From contig NZ_RYZR01000002.1 of the NCBI RefSeq assembly GCF_003977615.1, positions 63,214 to 127,213 on the forward strand: a stretch of DNA of 64,000 nt, in the 5' to 3' direction. This DNA comes from Dyella dinghuensis (GTDB lineage Bacteria > Pseudomonadota > Gammaproteobacteria > Xanthomonadales > Rhodanobacteraceae). Shown piece after piece: positions 7,453 to 16,545 of this stretch (the stretch's first letter is position 1; every line of letters starts with the position of its first letter). The position numbers and the translations under genes are program-made. The notes below the pieces were generated by a model. That model was not told the origin of the DNA and did no database searches. It saw only the letters and a program-made list of their open reading frames with translations.

Positions 7453-7701
7453 ATGAATCGCAAGGTACTCGGCTTGGCAGTCGCCTGTGTTGGACTGGCT
7501 CTCGGTGGATGCCAGAACTCAGGTAACGGCTCGTCTTCGGCGCCAAGCTCGCCGTCAACCGCAGCTGCACCGGCTCCGGCACCTGCTCCGGCCCCGGCGC
7601 CCACATCAACCGCTTCCAGCCCGGCGGCGTCGCACACGGCGATGGCTCCTGCCAGCACCGCTCAGGCTCCTGCGTCGTCCTCGACGGCGATGAACCACTA
7701 A
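7453..7701 (+). CDS. Small Ala/Pro-rich lipoprotein
   Basis: An 82-residue protein. Residues 1-20 form a lipoprotein signal ending in a lipobox, LALGGC, with the lipidated Cys at residue 20. The mature part is entirely low complexity: Ser/Gly/Asn first, then an APAPAPAPAPAP run, then Ala/Ser/Thr. Such tails are thought to span or thread the periplasm or peptidoglycan, but this protein has no recognisable binding domain. A strong AGGAGG ribosome site precedes the ATG, and a rho-independent terminator follows 44 bases after the stop, so it is a monocistronic unit. Membrane choice (inner or outer) is uncertain; there is no Asp at +2. Confidence 0.75.
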   Translation: MNRKVLGLAVACVGLALGGCQNSGNGSSSAPSSPSTAAAPAPAPAPAPAPTSTASSPAASHTAMAPASTAQAPASSSTAMNH

Positions 7702-7745
7702 GACTGCGAACGCACAGCTACTGCCGGTATTCAAGGACGTGGCGG

Positions 7746-7779
7746 CGCCCATCCTCTCCAAGAGAGGGTGGGCGTTTTT
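7746..7779 (+). terminator. Rho-independent terminator after the lipoprotein gene
   Basis: CGCCCATCCTCTC pairs with GAGAGGGTGGGCG across a CAA loop (a 13-pair stem with one mismatch or wobble), followed by TTTTT. It stops transcription of the 7453-7701 lipoprotein gene. Confidence 0.85.
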
Positions 7780-8347
7780 ACATTGAAGAAAGGCTTTGCG
7801 TGGCTTATTCGAGAAATGAATAGCCTTCTGTCTGCTTAGACGCGGGATGCATTGGACACGGGGCCTGGTGCGGCCGCGGCATGAAAGAAAGAAAAGCAGG
7901 CACTGGATCGCCACCACGAAGCGATGACTTTCGTCACTGACATCAATTTCCCATTGGGAAAACGCTTGAAGCCGTTAGACAGGAAACCTAACGATAGGGT
8001 GCGGTATGTGGCATCGATGGTCGAGCTTCTTCGTGCCGGATAGCGCGATACGCTCCCACGAGAATCAAGGCGATAAGGGCAACGACGAACACGATCCAAC
8101 CCATCCGTCTGATCATGTGTGCGTCCCGGTTTCTAGACGAAAATGACGCTATGCATTTCATCGTCTCATCCATGTGAAAGGCTGCATCGTTGACGATTTA
8201 TGCAATGTACGTTGACTTGTTCTTCACATCAGGGCACATCGTTTTGCCTTATGTTTGCTGTGCTCGACTCATATTCACAATCTGTTGTACCAATTCCGAA
8301 TAACGTTCACCTAGGTGCCGGGATCGGCATATTCGAGTGAGGATGGC
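7780..8347. other. 568-base region with one possible mini-gene
   Basis: Between the terminator and the receiver gene at 8348 I see no ORF with good coding character on either strand, except the possible 42-residue membrane peptide at 7988-8116. The last about 150 bases are AT-richer than the neighbours and presumably carry the promoter of the receiver/kinase pair. No riboswitch or small RNA is recognised. Confidence 0.4.
7988..8116 (-). CDS. Possible 42-residue single-span membrane peptide
   Basis: Starting at the ATG at 8116 the peptide reads MIRRMGWIVFVVALIALILV, then GAYRAIRHEEARPSMPHTAPYR. This is a short positively charged N-terminus, one clear transmembrane helix and a polar tail. The pattern is typical of real mini-membrane proteins. 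The only ribosome-site candidate is a weak GGGA about 9 bases upstream, and a longer in-frame start at 8173 has none. The call rests on the helix and the sensible charge pattern only. Confidence 0.35.
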   Translation of the reverse strand: MIRRMGWIVFVVALIALILVGAYRAIRHEEARPSMPHTAPYR

Positions 8348-8698
8348 ATGAAGACTGTTCTACTCGTCGAGGACAACCCTGACGTTCTCGAAATTACCGC
8401 GTATATGCTCGAAGACGCTGGCTACGAAGTCGTGGCCGCGAATAGTTGCGAGCAAGCCATGCAGGTTGCATCGGTGCGTGCGGATATCGGTGTCATTTTG
8501 ACCGACCTCAATCTCAATGCGGGAATGAGCGGTATCGAGATGGCACAAGCCATGCACAAGGATGGCTTGAAATGCCCACTTGTGGTCATGTCGGGCGATG
8601 CCCATCCACCGGCAAATGGCTTCCAGTCCTGGATGCGCTATTTACCCAAACCGTTTGATCGGCAGATGCTGCTGAGAGCCATTACCGGTTACGTGTAG
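8348..8698 (+). CDS. Receiver-only response regulator, CheY-like
   Basis: A 116-residue single REC domain. The acidic pair is in LLVEDNPD (Glu8/Asp9), the phosphoacceptor is Asp53 in ILTDLNLN, the switch Ser is in VVMSGDAH, and the Lys is in YLPKPFD. There is no output domain. GAGG upstream supports the ATG at 8348 over the GTG at 8315. The gene ends 60 bases before the CHASE3 hybrid kinase on the same strand, so the two are probably one transcription unit. The receiver most likely takes phosphate from that kinase or shuttles it to a histidine phosphotransferase elsewhere. Confidence 0.88.
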   Translation: MKTVLLVEDNPDVLEITAYMLEDAGYEVVAANSCEQAMQVASVRADIGVILTDLNLNAGMSGIEMAQAMHKDGLKCPLVVMSGDAHPPANGFQSWMRYLPKPFDRQMLLRAITGYV

Positions 8699-8758
8699 CC
8701 GGTAAGCGGGATACCGAAGAAAATTTCGTTATAGGGGGCATCGCGATCTGCAGGATCG

Positions 8759-10684
8759 ATGCGTGCAAAGGACGACTTCTTCTTGTGCGCCGGCAAGCCT
8801 GTTTCGCAAAGAAGCCATATGGGACACGAATCGACACAGGCACGCACAACGTTCGGGCTTGTTGTTGGCTTCGCGTTGTTGCTTGGCGCGTGCATGGCGG
8901 CGATTGTCGCCGTATTTTCGAGCATCAGCGCCGACCGTTGGGTCGATCATTCGATGGTCGTTCGTCAAACCGTCGAGCAGCTCTTCAGCATTGTCCAGGA
9001 TGCAGAAACAGGTCAACGGGGTTATCTGCTCACCGGGGATCCCAGTTATCTTGAGCCATTTCTAACTGCCAAGACACAGTTGCCCACGTTGGAGCTGCAG
9101 CTGAGGCAAATCACTGAAAACAGCGCGACGCATCAAAAGCAGTTGGATGACTTGTATCCGCTGATTGCGGCGAAGATGGATGAGTTGTCCGGTACGGTAC
9201 GGGACCGGGAGGCTGGCCGCCCCGTCGCAGCGCTAGGTATGGTGAAGTCCAATCTGGGCCGCGATCAGATGGACCGAATCAGGCAGGCCGTGCGGGATTT
9301 CGATCAGACCGAACTCGACGCACTTCGTCAGCGCAGCGCGACGGCGCATGCGCAGCGGACGGTTTTAATGGCAGTAACAATCGTGATGACGCTGCTTGCG
9401 GGTGTTCTGGCTTTCGCCGTTGCGCAGAAAGCACGCCGTTACGCCAGCGATATGCAGACGGCAAACGAGACGTTGCGCGCAGAAATGCAGCACCGGGAAA
9501 CGGCCGAGTTGCAGCTCAGGCAATCCCAAAAAATGGAGGCGCTTGGGCAGCTGACCGGCGGCGTCGCGCATGACTTCAACAACATGCTTGCCATTATCGT
9601 CGGCAACCTGGAAATGCTGATACGTAAACTCCCCGAGAATGAAGCACGTTGCGCTGCGCTTGCGAGTAATGCACTAGGAGGAGCGATGCGCGCAGCCGAA
9701 CTCACCAAGCGCCTTCTCGCTTTTTCTCGTCAGCAACCATTGCAACCCAAATCCGTCGATGTCAATCAATGTGTTCATGACGTGTCGATCATGCTTCGCC
9801 GCTCCTTGGGCGAAAACATTGAAATTGAAACCGTACAGGGCGGCGGGTTGTGGCGTGCCTTTGTCGATCGGCCACAATTGGAAAGTGCCATCCTCAATCT
9901 GGCTGTGAATGCGCGTGATGCCATGAGCGGGGTAGGCAAGCTGACCATAGAAACCGCTAATGCGTATCTCGATCGCAAATATGCCGATGCGCATAGCGAA
10001 GTGTCGCCTGGGCAATACGTCATGATTGCCGTGACGGATACGGGCTGCGGCATGCCGCCTGACGTGATGAGCCGGGCGTTCGATCCGTTCTATACCACCA
10101 AAGACGTGGGGCAGGGCACAGGGCTTGGTTTGAGCCAGGTGCACGGTTTTGCCAAGCAGTCGCATGGCCACGTAAAGATTTACAGCGAAGTGGATGTCGG
10201 CACCACGCTAAAGATCTATTTGCCAAGAGACACATCGAACACGGCGGAAGAACCCGCGCAGACCAAGGCTGACATGGTTGCTCTCGATCAGCGTCGCAGG
10301 GTGCTGGTGGTGGAAGACGACGCGGATGTCCGTCAATTCGTCCTCTCGATATTGCAGGAACTGGGCTATGAAACGGTTGAGGCGGCGAGTGCTGCGTCGG
10401 CGCGCGACGTGTTGGCTGTCGACCCAAAAATCAGCGTTATGCTTACGGATGTGGTGATGCCCGGAACAAATGGCAGGCAGCTGCTGGACAGCATCAGGGA
10501 TACCTATCCCAATCTCATCGTGATCTTCATGACGGGTTATACGCGCAACGCCATTGTCCACAATGGCATGCTGGATCCGGGCGTAAGGCTTATCACCAAA
10601 CCTTTCACGATCGACGATGTCGCGCGCGAATTGATCGCGGCGATTACAGATGAGGGCTCGAAGTCCGTACGCGAGAAAGCCTGA
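8759..10684 (+). CDS. Hybrid sensor histidine kinase with CHASE3 sensor and C-terminal receiver
   Basis: A 641-residue inner-membrane kinase. Residues about 30-55 form the first membrane helix. About 60-195 is a CHASE3 periplasmic domain with the typical DAETGQRGYLLTGDPSYLEPF region, and about 199-222 is the second helix. A short coiled coil and a HisKA domain follow, with phospho-His about 272 in GGVAHDFNN. The HATPase_c domain (about 330-495) shows an NARDAM N-box, DTGCGM, and GQGTGLGLS. A receiver spans about 515-630, with DD in VVEDDAD and phospho-Asp about 563 in LTDVVMPG. A start at 8819 (20 residues shorter) is possible. The ligand is unknown. With the preceding receiver-only protein and the one at 6675 it forms an apparent phosphorelay with no DNA-binding output in this window. 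Confidence 0.9.
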   Translation: MRAKDDFFLCAGKPVSQRSHMGHESTQARTTFGLVVGFALLLGACMAAIVAVFSSISADRWVDHSMVVRQTVEQLFSIVQDAETGQRGYLLTGDPSYLEPFLTAKTQLPTLELQLRQITENSATHQKQLDDLYPLIAAKMDELSGTVRDREAGRPVAALGMVKSNLGRDQMDRIRQAVRDFDQTELDALRQRSATAHAQRTVLMAVTIVMTLLAGVLAFAVAQKARRYASDMQTANETLRAEMQHRETAELQLRQSQKMEALGQLTGGVAHDFNNMLAIIVGNLEMLIRKLPENEARCAALASNALGGAMRAAELTKRLLAFSRQQPLQPKSVDVNQCVHDVSIMLRRSLGENIEIETVQGGGLWRAFVDRPQLESAILNLAVNARDAMSGVGKLTIETANAYLDRKYADAHSEVSPGQYVMIAVTDTGCGMPPDVMSRAFDPFYTTKDVGQGTGLGLSQVHGFAKQSHGHVKIYSEVDVGTTLKIYLPRDTSNTAEEPAQTKADMVALDQRRRVLVVEDDADVRQFVLSILQELGYETVEAASAASARDVLAVDPKISVMLTDVVMPGTNGRQLLDSIRDTYPNLIVIFMTGYTRNAIVHNGMLDPGVRLITKPFTIDDVARELIAAITDEGSKSVREKA

Positions 10685-10792
10685 CTCGCATTCAGTTCGC
10701 GCCCTTGTACATCAGCGGCGACTAATGATTTGCGTACGAGGTCCATCACACTTTATCGGCGTGTCCACTTCGTTGACGTTGCATCGCGAATT

Positions 10793-10975
10793 TCAATGAG
10801 ATGCACCGTTGCTCCTCTTTTCCTTCGGTTTTGTGTCCGCGCCTTCGCTTTTTTCTTTCTTGCTTGGCGTCCCGCCGCTGCGTTGTTTATCGTAGTCGAG
10901 CGATGCCGTGCGCTCCTGCTCAAAAAGAGCATTCTTTCGGTGACGCACGGTTACGGTGGCATTTCGGATATTCAT
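10793..10975 (-). CDS. Possible small basic hydrophilic protein
   Basis: A 60-residue frame: MNIRNATVTVRHRKN, then ALFEQERTASLDYDKQ, then a Lys/Ser/Gly/Glu-rich tail (GGTPSKKEKSEGADTKPKEK). GAG nine bases upstream of the ATG is a modest ribosome site. The composition is non-random and resembles a disordered stress-type peptide, but I recognise no family. The surrounding 400 bases (10685-11085) contain nothing else convincing; the opposite-strand frame of 104 codons looks like a shadow. Confidence 0.4.
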   Translation of the reverse strand: MNIRNATVTVRHRKNALFEQERTASLDYDKQRSGGTPSKKEKSEGADTKPKEKRSNGASH

Positions 10976-11085
10976 GACGGTCTCAAGGGTATGCGGGGAT
11001 ATCTGCTCATACCCTTACAGACGCGGGTTGAAAATCGCGCATAGACAATGTCAACGAAGGCCAATGCACGATGCTTGGTGCCATG

Positions 11086-11112
11086 AAAAAGGCCACCCTT
11101 GTGAGGTGGCCT
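11086..11112 (-). terminator. Rho-independent terminator of tRNA-Val
   Basis: On the minus strand AGGCCACC-TCACAAG-GGTGGCCT is an 8-pair stem followed by TTTTT, beginning 17 bases after the tRNA CCA end. Confidence 0.8.
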
Positions 11113-11128
11113 AAGTCTTTGAATACGT

Positions 11129-11203
11129 TGGTGGGCGGTACAAGGATCGAACTTGTGACACCTGCCGTGTGAAGGCAGTGCTCTACCGCTGAGCTAACCG
11201 CCC
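11129..11203 (-). tRNA. tRNA-Val (anticodon CAC)
   Basis: The minus strand reads GGGCGGTTAGCTCAGCGG... and folds as a complete cloverleaf. The acceptor stem is GGGCGGT/ACCGCCC, the D arm contains AGCTCAGCGGTAGAGC, and the anticodon stem CTGCC/GGCAG encloses the loop TTCACAC. The T arm is ACAAG-TTCGATC-CTTGT. The discriminator is A and CCA is encoded. The anticodon CAC reads GUG (Val). A terminator follows. The 79-codon minus-strand frame across this region is the usual tRNA artefact. Confidence 0.96.
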
Positions 11204-11338
11204 GCCGGGAACGCGCAACTATACGGATTGGAAGGGTTTGGGTCAACCTCCTGGCCCTTCGAGGCGTTACCGGAGCGGCGCTTCAGAGGTCCTGGGGCGG
11301 CTAGAATGTCTCGTTTCCCCTTGCCAAGCAGCCTCCTC

Positions 11339-11674
11339 ATGCATTTCGATCTTTCTCACATTTTGCAGTCTCTGCAGCACTTTCAGATCACACCCTGGAA
11401 GGTGGTTGGCTACGTCGGCACGCTAATGTTTACCGGCCGCTGGTTTGTGCAGCTGTACTACACACGCAAGTACAAACGGGTGGTGATGCCGCTGTCGTTC
11501 TGGTGGATGTCGGTCACGGGTAGTGCGCTGCTGTTGGCGTATTTCGTCTTCGGCAAGAACGATTCGGTGGGCATTCTTTCCAATTTCTTCCCGGTGTTCG
11601 TGTCGGTTTACAACCTGTTCGTGCACATGCGGCACCACAAGAACAACGTTACCGGCGACGAAATTAACGGGTGA
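11339..11674 (+). CDS. Lipid-A-disaccharide synthase N-terminal-domain (LAB_N) membrane protein
   Basis: A 111-residue inner-membrane protein with three hydrophobic segments and the LAB_N motifs: VVGYVGTLMFTGRWFVQLYYTRKYKR, then MPLSFWWMSVTGSALLLAYF, and ILSNFFPVFVSVYNL. The domain occurs in lipid-A or glycolipid modification loci and as a small SWEET/PQ-loop-like protein. The transported or modified substrate is unknown. Two starts are possible: 11339 (MHFDLSH) and 11306 (MSRFPLP). I prefer 11339 because homologues as I recall begin near there. No glycosyltransferase partner is adjacent. It ends at a hairpin shared with the convergent metH operon. Confidence 0.8.
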   Translation: MHFDLSHILQSLQHFQITPWKVVGYVGTLMFTGRWFVQLYYTRKYKRVVMPLSFWWMSVTGSALLLAYFVFGKNDSVGILSNFFPVFVSVYNLFVHMRHHKNNVTGDEING

Positions 11675-11685
11675 CATGCGTTGAG

Positions 11686-11716
11686 CCAATCATTCCGGCG
11701 CAGACGGAATGATTGG
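11686..11716. terminator. Bidirectional hairpin between LAB_N gene and metH
   Basis: CCAATCATTCCG and CGGAATGATTGG form a perfect 12-pair stem around a 7-base loop between two convergent genes. There is no T-run on either side. The core CATTCCGGCGCAG also matches one arm of the CATTCCGGC repeats found at 16546 and 57342, so it may be a repeat remnant acting as an mRNA end. Confidence 0.55.
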
Positions 11717-11730
11717 GTGCTCGTGACGAT

Positions 11731-14424
11731 TTATTCGGGATCGTAGTCGAGATTCGGCGCCAGCCAGCGTTCGGCTTGTTCGCGCGTCCAGCCTTTGCGC
11801 TTTGCGTAATCTTCGAGTTGTTCGCGTGTGATGCGCCCCACGACGAAATACTGGCTGTCGGGATGCGAAAAGTACCAGCCCGACACGGCCGCGGCGGGAT
11901 ACATCGCGAAGCCTTCAGTCAGTTCAATGCCGGCGTTGTTGGGGGCGTCGAGAAGTTCGAAGAGCGCAGTTTTTTCCGTGTGATCCGGGCAGGCGGGATA
12001 ACCCGGAGCAGGGCGAATACCTGAATACTTCTCATCGATCAGTGCGTCGTTGTCCAGCGATTCGTCTGGCTGATAGCCCCAGAACTCGCGGCGCACGCGT
12101 TCATGCATGCGTTCGGCGAAGGCTTCGGCGAAACGATCGGCGAGTGCCTTGAGAAGAATGGCGGAGTAGTCGTCGTGTGCCGCTTCGAAACGTGCGACGT
12201 GTTCTTCAATGCCAATACCCGCGGTGACGGCGAAGCCACCCAGCCAATCGTGCTTCTTCGCGTCTTTAGGTGCGATGAAATCGGAAAGACAAAAGTCCGG
12301 ACGTTCAGCTGGCTTTTCGGCTTGCTGACGAAGATGGTGCAGCACGCGGCCTTTTTCATCGCCGGACATTAGGGCGATGTCATCGCCCACACTATGCGCA
12401 GGCCAGAAACCAATCACCCCGCGTGCGGTGAGCCAACGCTCTGCAATGAGCTTATCCAGCATCGCCTGCGCGTCCGCAAACAATTCGGTGGCTTGTTTAC
12501 CGACTACGTCGTCCTTGAGGATAGCTGGATAGTGGCCGGCGAGCTCCCATGCCTGGAAGAAAGGCGTCCAGTCGATGTATTTGCGCAGTTCCGTCAGATC
12601 GTAGTTGTCGAAAACGGTAAGGCCGGGCTTCTTGGGCTGGGGCGGCGTGTAGTTCGCCCAGTCGCAGGTGAAGCGCTGTCCGCGTGCATGTTCCAGCGGC
12701 ACGAGTGTTTTGGCTGCGCCGCGATTTTTATGGCGCTCGCGAATATCCGCGTATTCAGCGCGAATTTTCACCATAAAGTTGTCGACCAGCTCCTTGCTGA
12801 TGAGCGACTGCGCTACACCGACCGCGCGCGAGGCATCTTTGACCCACACAGTAGGTGCTTTGTAGTGCGGCTCGATCTTCAGCGCCGTGTGCGCGCGCGA
12901 CGTGGTGGCGCCGCCAATCAATAGCGGCACATGAAAATCCTGTCGCTGCATCTCGCGCGCGACCTGGCTCATTTCTTCGAGCGACGGGGTGATGAGGCCA
13001 GACAGACCGATGATGTCCGCGTTGTGTTCGCGAGCGGTATCGAGGATCTTTTGCGTGGGTACCATGACGCCAAGGTCGATCACTTCGAAGTTGTTGCAGC
13101 GAAGAACAACGCCGACGATGTTCTTGCCGATATCGTGCACATCGCCCTTGACGGTGGCCATCACGATGGTGCCGTTGTTCTTGCCTACATCACCCGTACG
13201 CAGCTTTTCTTCTTCAATGTATGGCAGCAAATAAGCCACGGCTTTCTTCATCACGCGCGCCGACTTCACCACCTGTGGCAGGAACATTTTGCCCGAACCA
13301 AACAAATCGCCGACGATGTTCATGCCGGCCATCAACGGGCCTTCGATTACATCGAGCGGGCGGGTAGATCGCTTGCGCGCTTCTTCGGTATCTTCATCGA
13401 CGTATTGATCGATGCCATGGACGAGGGCATGTGCGAGTCGATCGTTCACCGGCTTCTCGCGCCATGCAAGATTTTCGACGACGGCTTCGCCTTTCTTGGC
13501 TCGGTAGTTTTCGGCGATTTCCAGCAGTCGTTCGGTGGCATCGGAGCGGCGATTGAGTACCACGTCTTCGACGCGTTCGCGCAGCTCCTCGGGCACATCG
13601 TCGTAGATCATCAACGCGCCGGCGTTGACGATGCCCATGTCCATGCCAGCCTGGATGGCGTGATACAGAAACACGGAGTGGATGGCTTCGCGCACCGTGT
13701 TGTTGCCGCGGAACGAGAACGATACGTTAGAGACACCGCCCGAAATGTGGCTTAGCGGAAAGCGCTTTTTCAGCTCGCGCGTGGCTTCGATAAAGTCCAC
13801 CGCGTAGTTGTTGTGTTCTTCGATACCGGTGCCGATGGCGAAGATGTTCGGATCGAAGATGATGTCTTCCGGCGGGAAGTCGAGTTTTTCGGTGAGCAGT
13901 TGGTATGCGCGCGTACAGATCTCGACTTTGCGCTCGCAGGTGTCTGCCTGCCCCTGTTCGTCGAACGCCATGACGACGACAGCAGCGCCGTATTGCTGCA
14001 CCTTGCGCGCATGCTCGAGGAAAACTTCCTCGCCTTCCTTCATCGAGATCGAATTGACGACACCTTTGCCTTGCAGGCAGCGCAAACCGGCTTCGATGAC
14101 GGTCCATTTGGACGAATCGACCATCACCGGCACGCGCGCGATGTCCGGCTCGGCTGCGATCAGATTCAGGAAGCGCGTCATCGCGGCTTCCGAATCGATC
14201 AGGCCTTCGTCCATGTTCACGTCGATGATCTGCGCGCCATTGGCAACCTGCTGGCGCGCAACGTCTACGGCCTCTTCGTAACGGTCTTCCTTGATCAGCT
14301 TCTTGAACTGCGCCGAGCCGGTGACGTTAGTGCGTTCGCCAACGTTGACGAAAAGCAGATCCGGCGTGATGACGAGCGGCTCAAGGCCGGACAGGCGGGT
14401 GTGACGGGACATCGTTGTGCTCAT
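11731..14424 (-). CDS. metH: Methionine synthase MetH, folate-, cobalamin- and AdoMet-binding part
   Basis: This 897-residue polypeptide is the C-terminal three quarters of cobalamin-dependent methionine synthase. It lacks the homocysteine domain, which is the separate gene just upstream. Residues about 10-270 are the pterin-binding barrel ([32 protein letters not shown]). About 290-390 is the cobalamin cap and about 400-530 the B12 domain, with the cobalt-ligand His in DVHDIGKN near residue 429. About 560-890 is the AdoMet reactivation domain ([15 protein letters not shown]). The start is fixed by the ATGA overlap with the upstream gene at 14421-14424; the open frame extending to 14709 is not used. 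The split arrangement is common in Xanthomonadales. The last codons lie next to a shared terminator hairpin. Confidence 0.95.
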   Translation of the reverse strand: MSTTMSRHTRLSGLEPLVITPDLLFVNVGERTNVTGSAQFKKLIKEDRYEEAVDVARQQVANGAQIIDVNMDEGLIDSEAAMTRFLNLIAAEPDIARVPVMVDSSKWTVIEAGLRCLQGKGVVNSISMKEGEEVFLEHARKVQQYGAAVVVMAFDEQGQADTCERKVEICTRAYQLLTEKLDFPPEDIIFDPNIFAIGTGIEEHNNYAVDFIEATRELKKRFPLSHISGGVSNVSFSFRGNNTVREAIHSVFLYHAIQAGMDMGIVNAGALMIYDDVPEELRERVEDVVLNRRSDATERLLEIAENYRAKKGEAVVENLAWREKPVNDRLAHALVHGIDQYVDEDTEEARKRSTRPLDVIEGPLMAGMNIVGDLFGSGKMFLPQVVKSARVMKKAVAYLLPYIEEEKLRTGDVGKNNGTIVMATVKGDVHDIGKNIVGVVLRCNNFEVIDLGVMVPTQKILDTAREHNADIIGLSGLITPSLEEMSQVAREMQRQDFHVPLLIGGATTSRAHTALKIEPHYKAPTVWVKDASRAVGVAQSLISKELVDNFMVKIRAEYADIRERHKNRGAAKTLVPLEHARGQRFTCDWANYTPPQPKKPGLTVFDNYDLTELRKYIDWTPFFQAWELAGHYPAILKDDVVGKQATELFADAQAMLDKLIAERWLTARGVIGFWPAHSVGDDIALMSGDEKGRVLHHLRQQAEKPAERPDFCLSDFIAPKDAKKHDWLGGFAVTAGIGIEEHVARFEAAHDDYSAILLKALADRFAEAFAERMHERVRREFWGYQPDESLDNDALIDEKYSGIRPAPGYPACPDHTEKTALFELLDAPNNAGIELTEGFAMYPAAAVSGWYFSHPDSQYFVVGRITREQLEDYAKRKGWTREQAERWLAPNLDYDPE

Positions 14425-15500
14425 GCGGCCTGCGCGGACTCGGTGGAAATGGCTCGTGGCGTACAAGTGCTCACGGCTTCGGCGATCGCTTTGATGTGTG
14501 CTGGTGTGGTGCCGCAACAGCCGCCCACCATGTTGAGCAGGCCATCGCGCGCGAAGCCGCCGATCACAGATGCCATCTGCGCCGGCGTTTCGTCGTATTC
14601 GCCGAACGCATTGGGCAAGCCCGCGTTGGGATGTGTGCTGATGAAGCATTCGGCAATATTGGAGAGCGTCTGCACATGTGGGCGTAGATCGGCTGCGCCT
14701 AGCGCGCAATTCAAGCCGACCGATAACGGCCGGATGTGCTTCACCGAGTAATAGAACGCTTCGGCAGTTTGACCGGAAAGCGTGCGGCCGGAGCGGTCGG
14801 TGATCGTGCCGGAGATCATCACCGGTAAGCGCGCACCGCGTTCACGGAAAAGTTCGCTGATGGCAAACAGCGCGGCTTTAGCATTGAGCGTGTCGAAGAT
14901 GGTCTCGACCATGATGATGTCGGCGCCGCCATCGATCAGCCCGTTGGTGGATTCGGTGTAATTGGCGACGAGTTCTTCAAACGTGACATTGCGGAAACCC
15001 GGATCGTTCACGTCGGGGGACAACGACGCGGTACGGCTTGTTGGGCCCAGCACGCCGATGACGAAACGCGGCTTGGCGGGATTCTTTGCGGTATACGCAT
15101 CGCATGCTGCGCGCGCCAGTTTGGCGCCTTCGCGATTGAGTTCGTACGCGAGATGCTCAAGGTGATAGTCGGCTTGGCTGATACGCGTGGAGTTGAATGT
15201 ATTGGTTTCGACCAGATCGGCACCGGCTTCCAGATATGCCTCATGCACACCACGGATGATGTCCGGCTTGGTCAGCGTCAGCAGATCGTTGTTACCTTTC
15301 AGATCGCAACTGCCGGGATGATCGTGCGAATGATGACTGTCGTGCCCATGCACGAAACGTTCGCCGCGAAATCCCGTTTCATCCAGTTGATGACCTTGCA
15401 GCATGGTGCCCATGCCGCCGTCGAGAATCAGGATGCGTTCCTGCAGCGCGTTTTCCAGCAACGCGACACGATCGGGATGTAGCCAGGGAAGTGCGCTCAT
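14421..15500 (-). CDS. Methionine synthase homocysteine-binding domain, separate gene
   Basis: A 359-residue Zn-dependent homocysteine S-methyltransferase domain. It is the N-terminal module of MetH encoded on its own. Zn ligands are Cys about 265 in LNCALGA and the Cys pair about 326-327 in [31 protein letters not shown] and [12 protein letters not shown] are typical of the family. A His-rich stretch ([11 protein letters not shown]) near residue 50 is unusual. It must work with the 897-residue protein that starts within its stop codon. AAGGAG six to seven bases before the ATG at 15500 is a strong ribosome site, and the regulator gene ends only 11 bases upstream, so the three genes form one operon. 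Confidence 0.93.
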   Translation of the reverse strand: MSALPWLHPDRVALLENALQERILILDGGMGTMLQGHQLDETGFRGERFVHGHDSHHSHDHPGSCDLKGNNDLLTLTKPDIIRGVHEAYLEAGADLVETNTFNSTRISQADYHLEHLAYELNREGAKLARAACDAYTAKNPAKPRFVIGVLGPTSRTASLSPDVNDPGFRNVTFEELVANYTESTNGLIDGGADIIMVETIFDTLNAKAALFAISELFRERGARLPVMISGTITDRSGRTLSGQTAEAFYYSVKHIRPLSVGLNCALGAADLRPHVQTLSNIAECFISTHPNAGLPNAFGEYDETPAQMASVIGGFARDGLLNMVGGCCGTTPAHIKAIAEAVSTCTPRAISTESAQAA

Positions 15501-15511
15501 TGGGAAACTCC

Positions 15512-16438
15512 TTACGGCTTGCGCGCGAGCAGGCTGATAACTTCGAAATGCGGTGCCTTGCGTTCGCGGCTCAAACGATTGCAGCTGATCACATCGAGAC
15601 CGGCTTTTTGGGTCAGGTCGGTGAGTTCGGCTTGCGTGAAACCGAGGTTGCGGTGATCGAAGGGTTCGACCACGGCGCGGTGATCGTGCTTGCCCAGCGT
15701 AACGGCCAGCAATCGGCCGCCCGGACGCAGCACACGCGAGGCTTCGGCCAATGCCTTGCCGGGGTGTTCGGAATAGGTGAGGGCATGCAGCATCAACACA
15801 AGGTCGACGCGTTTTGCGTCGAGCGAAAGCGCATGCATGTCTCCGTGTTGCACCTGGACATTGCTGAAGCTGGCGAGGCGCTTCGTGGCGGCTTCCACCA
15901 CGCGCTCGCTGGCATCGATGCAGACAATCGAGCGTGCATGCGGTGCCAGCAGTTCCGCCGTCACGCCATCGCCGGAAGCGATGTCCAGCACGTCGCCCGT
16001 TTCCAGCAACTGCAACAGGGAGCGCGACAGCGTTTCCCAGGTACGCCCGGGCGAGTAATGACGTTCCATATCCCCCGCGACAGTGTCGGCCCAGCCTTCG
16101 TCGCGCGCCCGCTCGGCCAGCACCGCGGGCAGGCGGCCGGCGTCTTCGCGAAGGAGCGCGTCATCGATGCTTTCGCGCAGCGAACGAATGAGCGCGTGCA
16201 TATGTTCATCGCCTTCGCTATTGGCGCGGTAGTAAGCCGATACGCCAGCGCGGCGATCCCGGACCAGCTCGGCTTCCTTGAGCTTGGCCAGATGCGTGGA
16301 GACGCGCGGTTGCGCCAGGTGGAGCACGGAGGCCAGTTCCGCGACGGTCAATTCCTCGCGTTCCAGTAGCGCCAGAAGCCGCACGCGAGTGGGGTCGGCC
16401 AGAAGGCGTAACACGCTGGAGGCGGTGGCCAGATCCAT
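15512..16438 (-). CDS. sahR: SahR-like ArsR-family regulator with methyltransferase-fold effector domain
   Basis: A 308-residue protein. Residues about 1-95 are an ArsR winged helix ([35 protein letters not shown]). Residues about 130-305 are a class-I SAM-binding fold with [14 protein letters not shown] near 150 and [14 protein letters not shown] near 245. This architecture directly upstream of metH is that of SahR, the proteobacterial regulator that senses S-adenosylhomocysteine and represses methionine-cycle genes. The identity is inferred from domain order and context. It is the first gene of the metH operon and thus probably autoregulated; a perfect 10-base palindrome sits beside its AAGGA ribosome site. 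Alternatively it could be an active methyltransferase with a DNA-binding head. Confidence 0.8.
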   Translation of the reverse strand: MDLATASSVLRLLADPTRVRLLALLEREELTVAELASVLHLAQPRVSTHLAKLKEAELVRDRRAGVSAYYRANSEGDEHMHALIRSLRESIDDALLREDAGRLPAVLAERARDEGWADTVAGDMERHYSPGRTWETLSRSLLQLLETGDVLDIASGDGVTAELLAPHARSIVCIDASERVVEAATKRLASFSNVQVQHGDMHALSLDAKRVDLVLMLHALTYSEHPGKALAEASRVLRPGGRLLAVTLGKHDHRAVVEPFDHRNLGFTQAELTDLTQKAGLDVISCNRLSRERKAPHFEVISLLARKP

Positions 16439-16450
16439 CGTGCATCCTTA

Positions 16451-16460
16451 TATCGCGATA
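16451..16460. promoter_or_regulatory. Candidate operator (TATCGCGATA palindrome) of the metH operon
   Basis: TATCGCGATA is a perfect 10-base palindrome one base upstream of the AAGGA ribosome site of the SahR-like gene. ArsR-family regulators bind short AT-rich palindromes over their own promoters, so this is the best operator candidate here. I have not verified the SahR consensus for this family. Confidence 0.4.
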
Positions 16461-16545
16461 GAGAGATGTTAAGGGTAGGGCGGGCGAGGTGGGGCGTCAA
16501 GGGCAATGCCCTCACGGTCATTGATCAGCTTCGCTGTTGAAGGGC

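Noticed and set aside
10730-11044. 104-codon plus-strand frame after the kinase
   Set aside because: It has Phe/Arg-rich random composition and no ribosome site; the opposite-strand 60-codon frame is more credible.
11007-11246. 79-codon minus-strand frame over the tRNA
   Set aside because: It is the familiar artefact of translating a tRNA-Val gene.
13813-14751. Long plus-strand frames opposite metH
   Set aside because: These are shadows of the MetH coding strand; the protein has no recognisable motif.
16439-16545. S-adenosylhomocysteine or SAM riboswitch ahead of the metH operon
   Set aside because: I looked for conserved riboswitch cores and found none. The operon begins with a SahR-like protein regulator instead.
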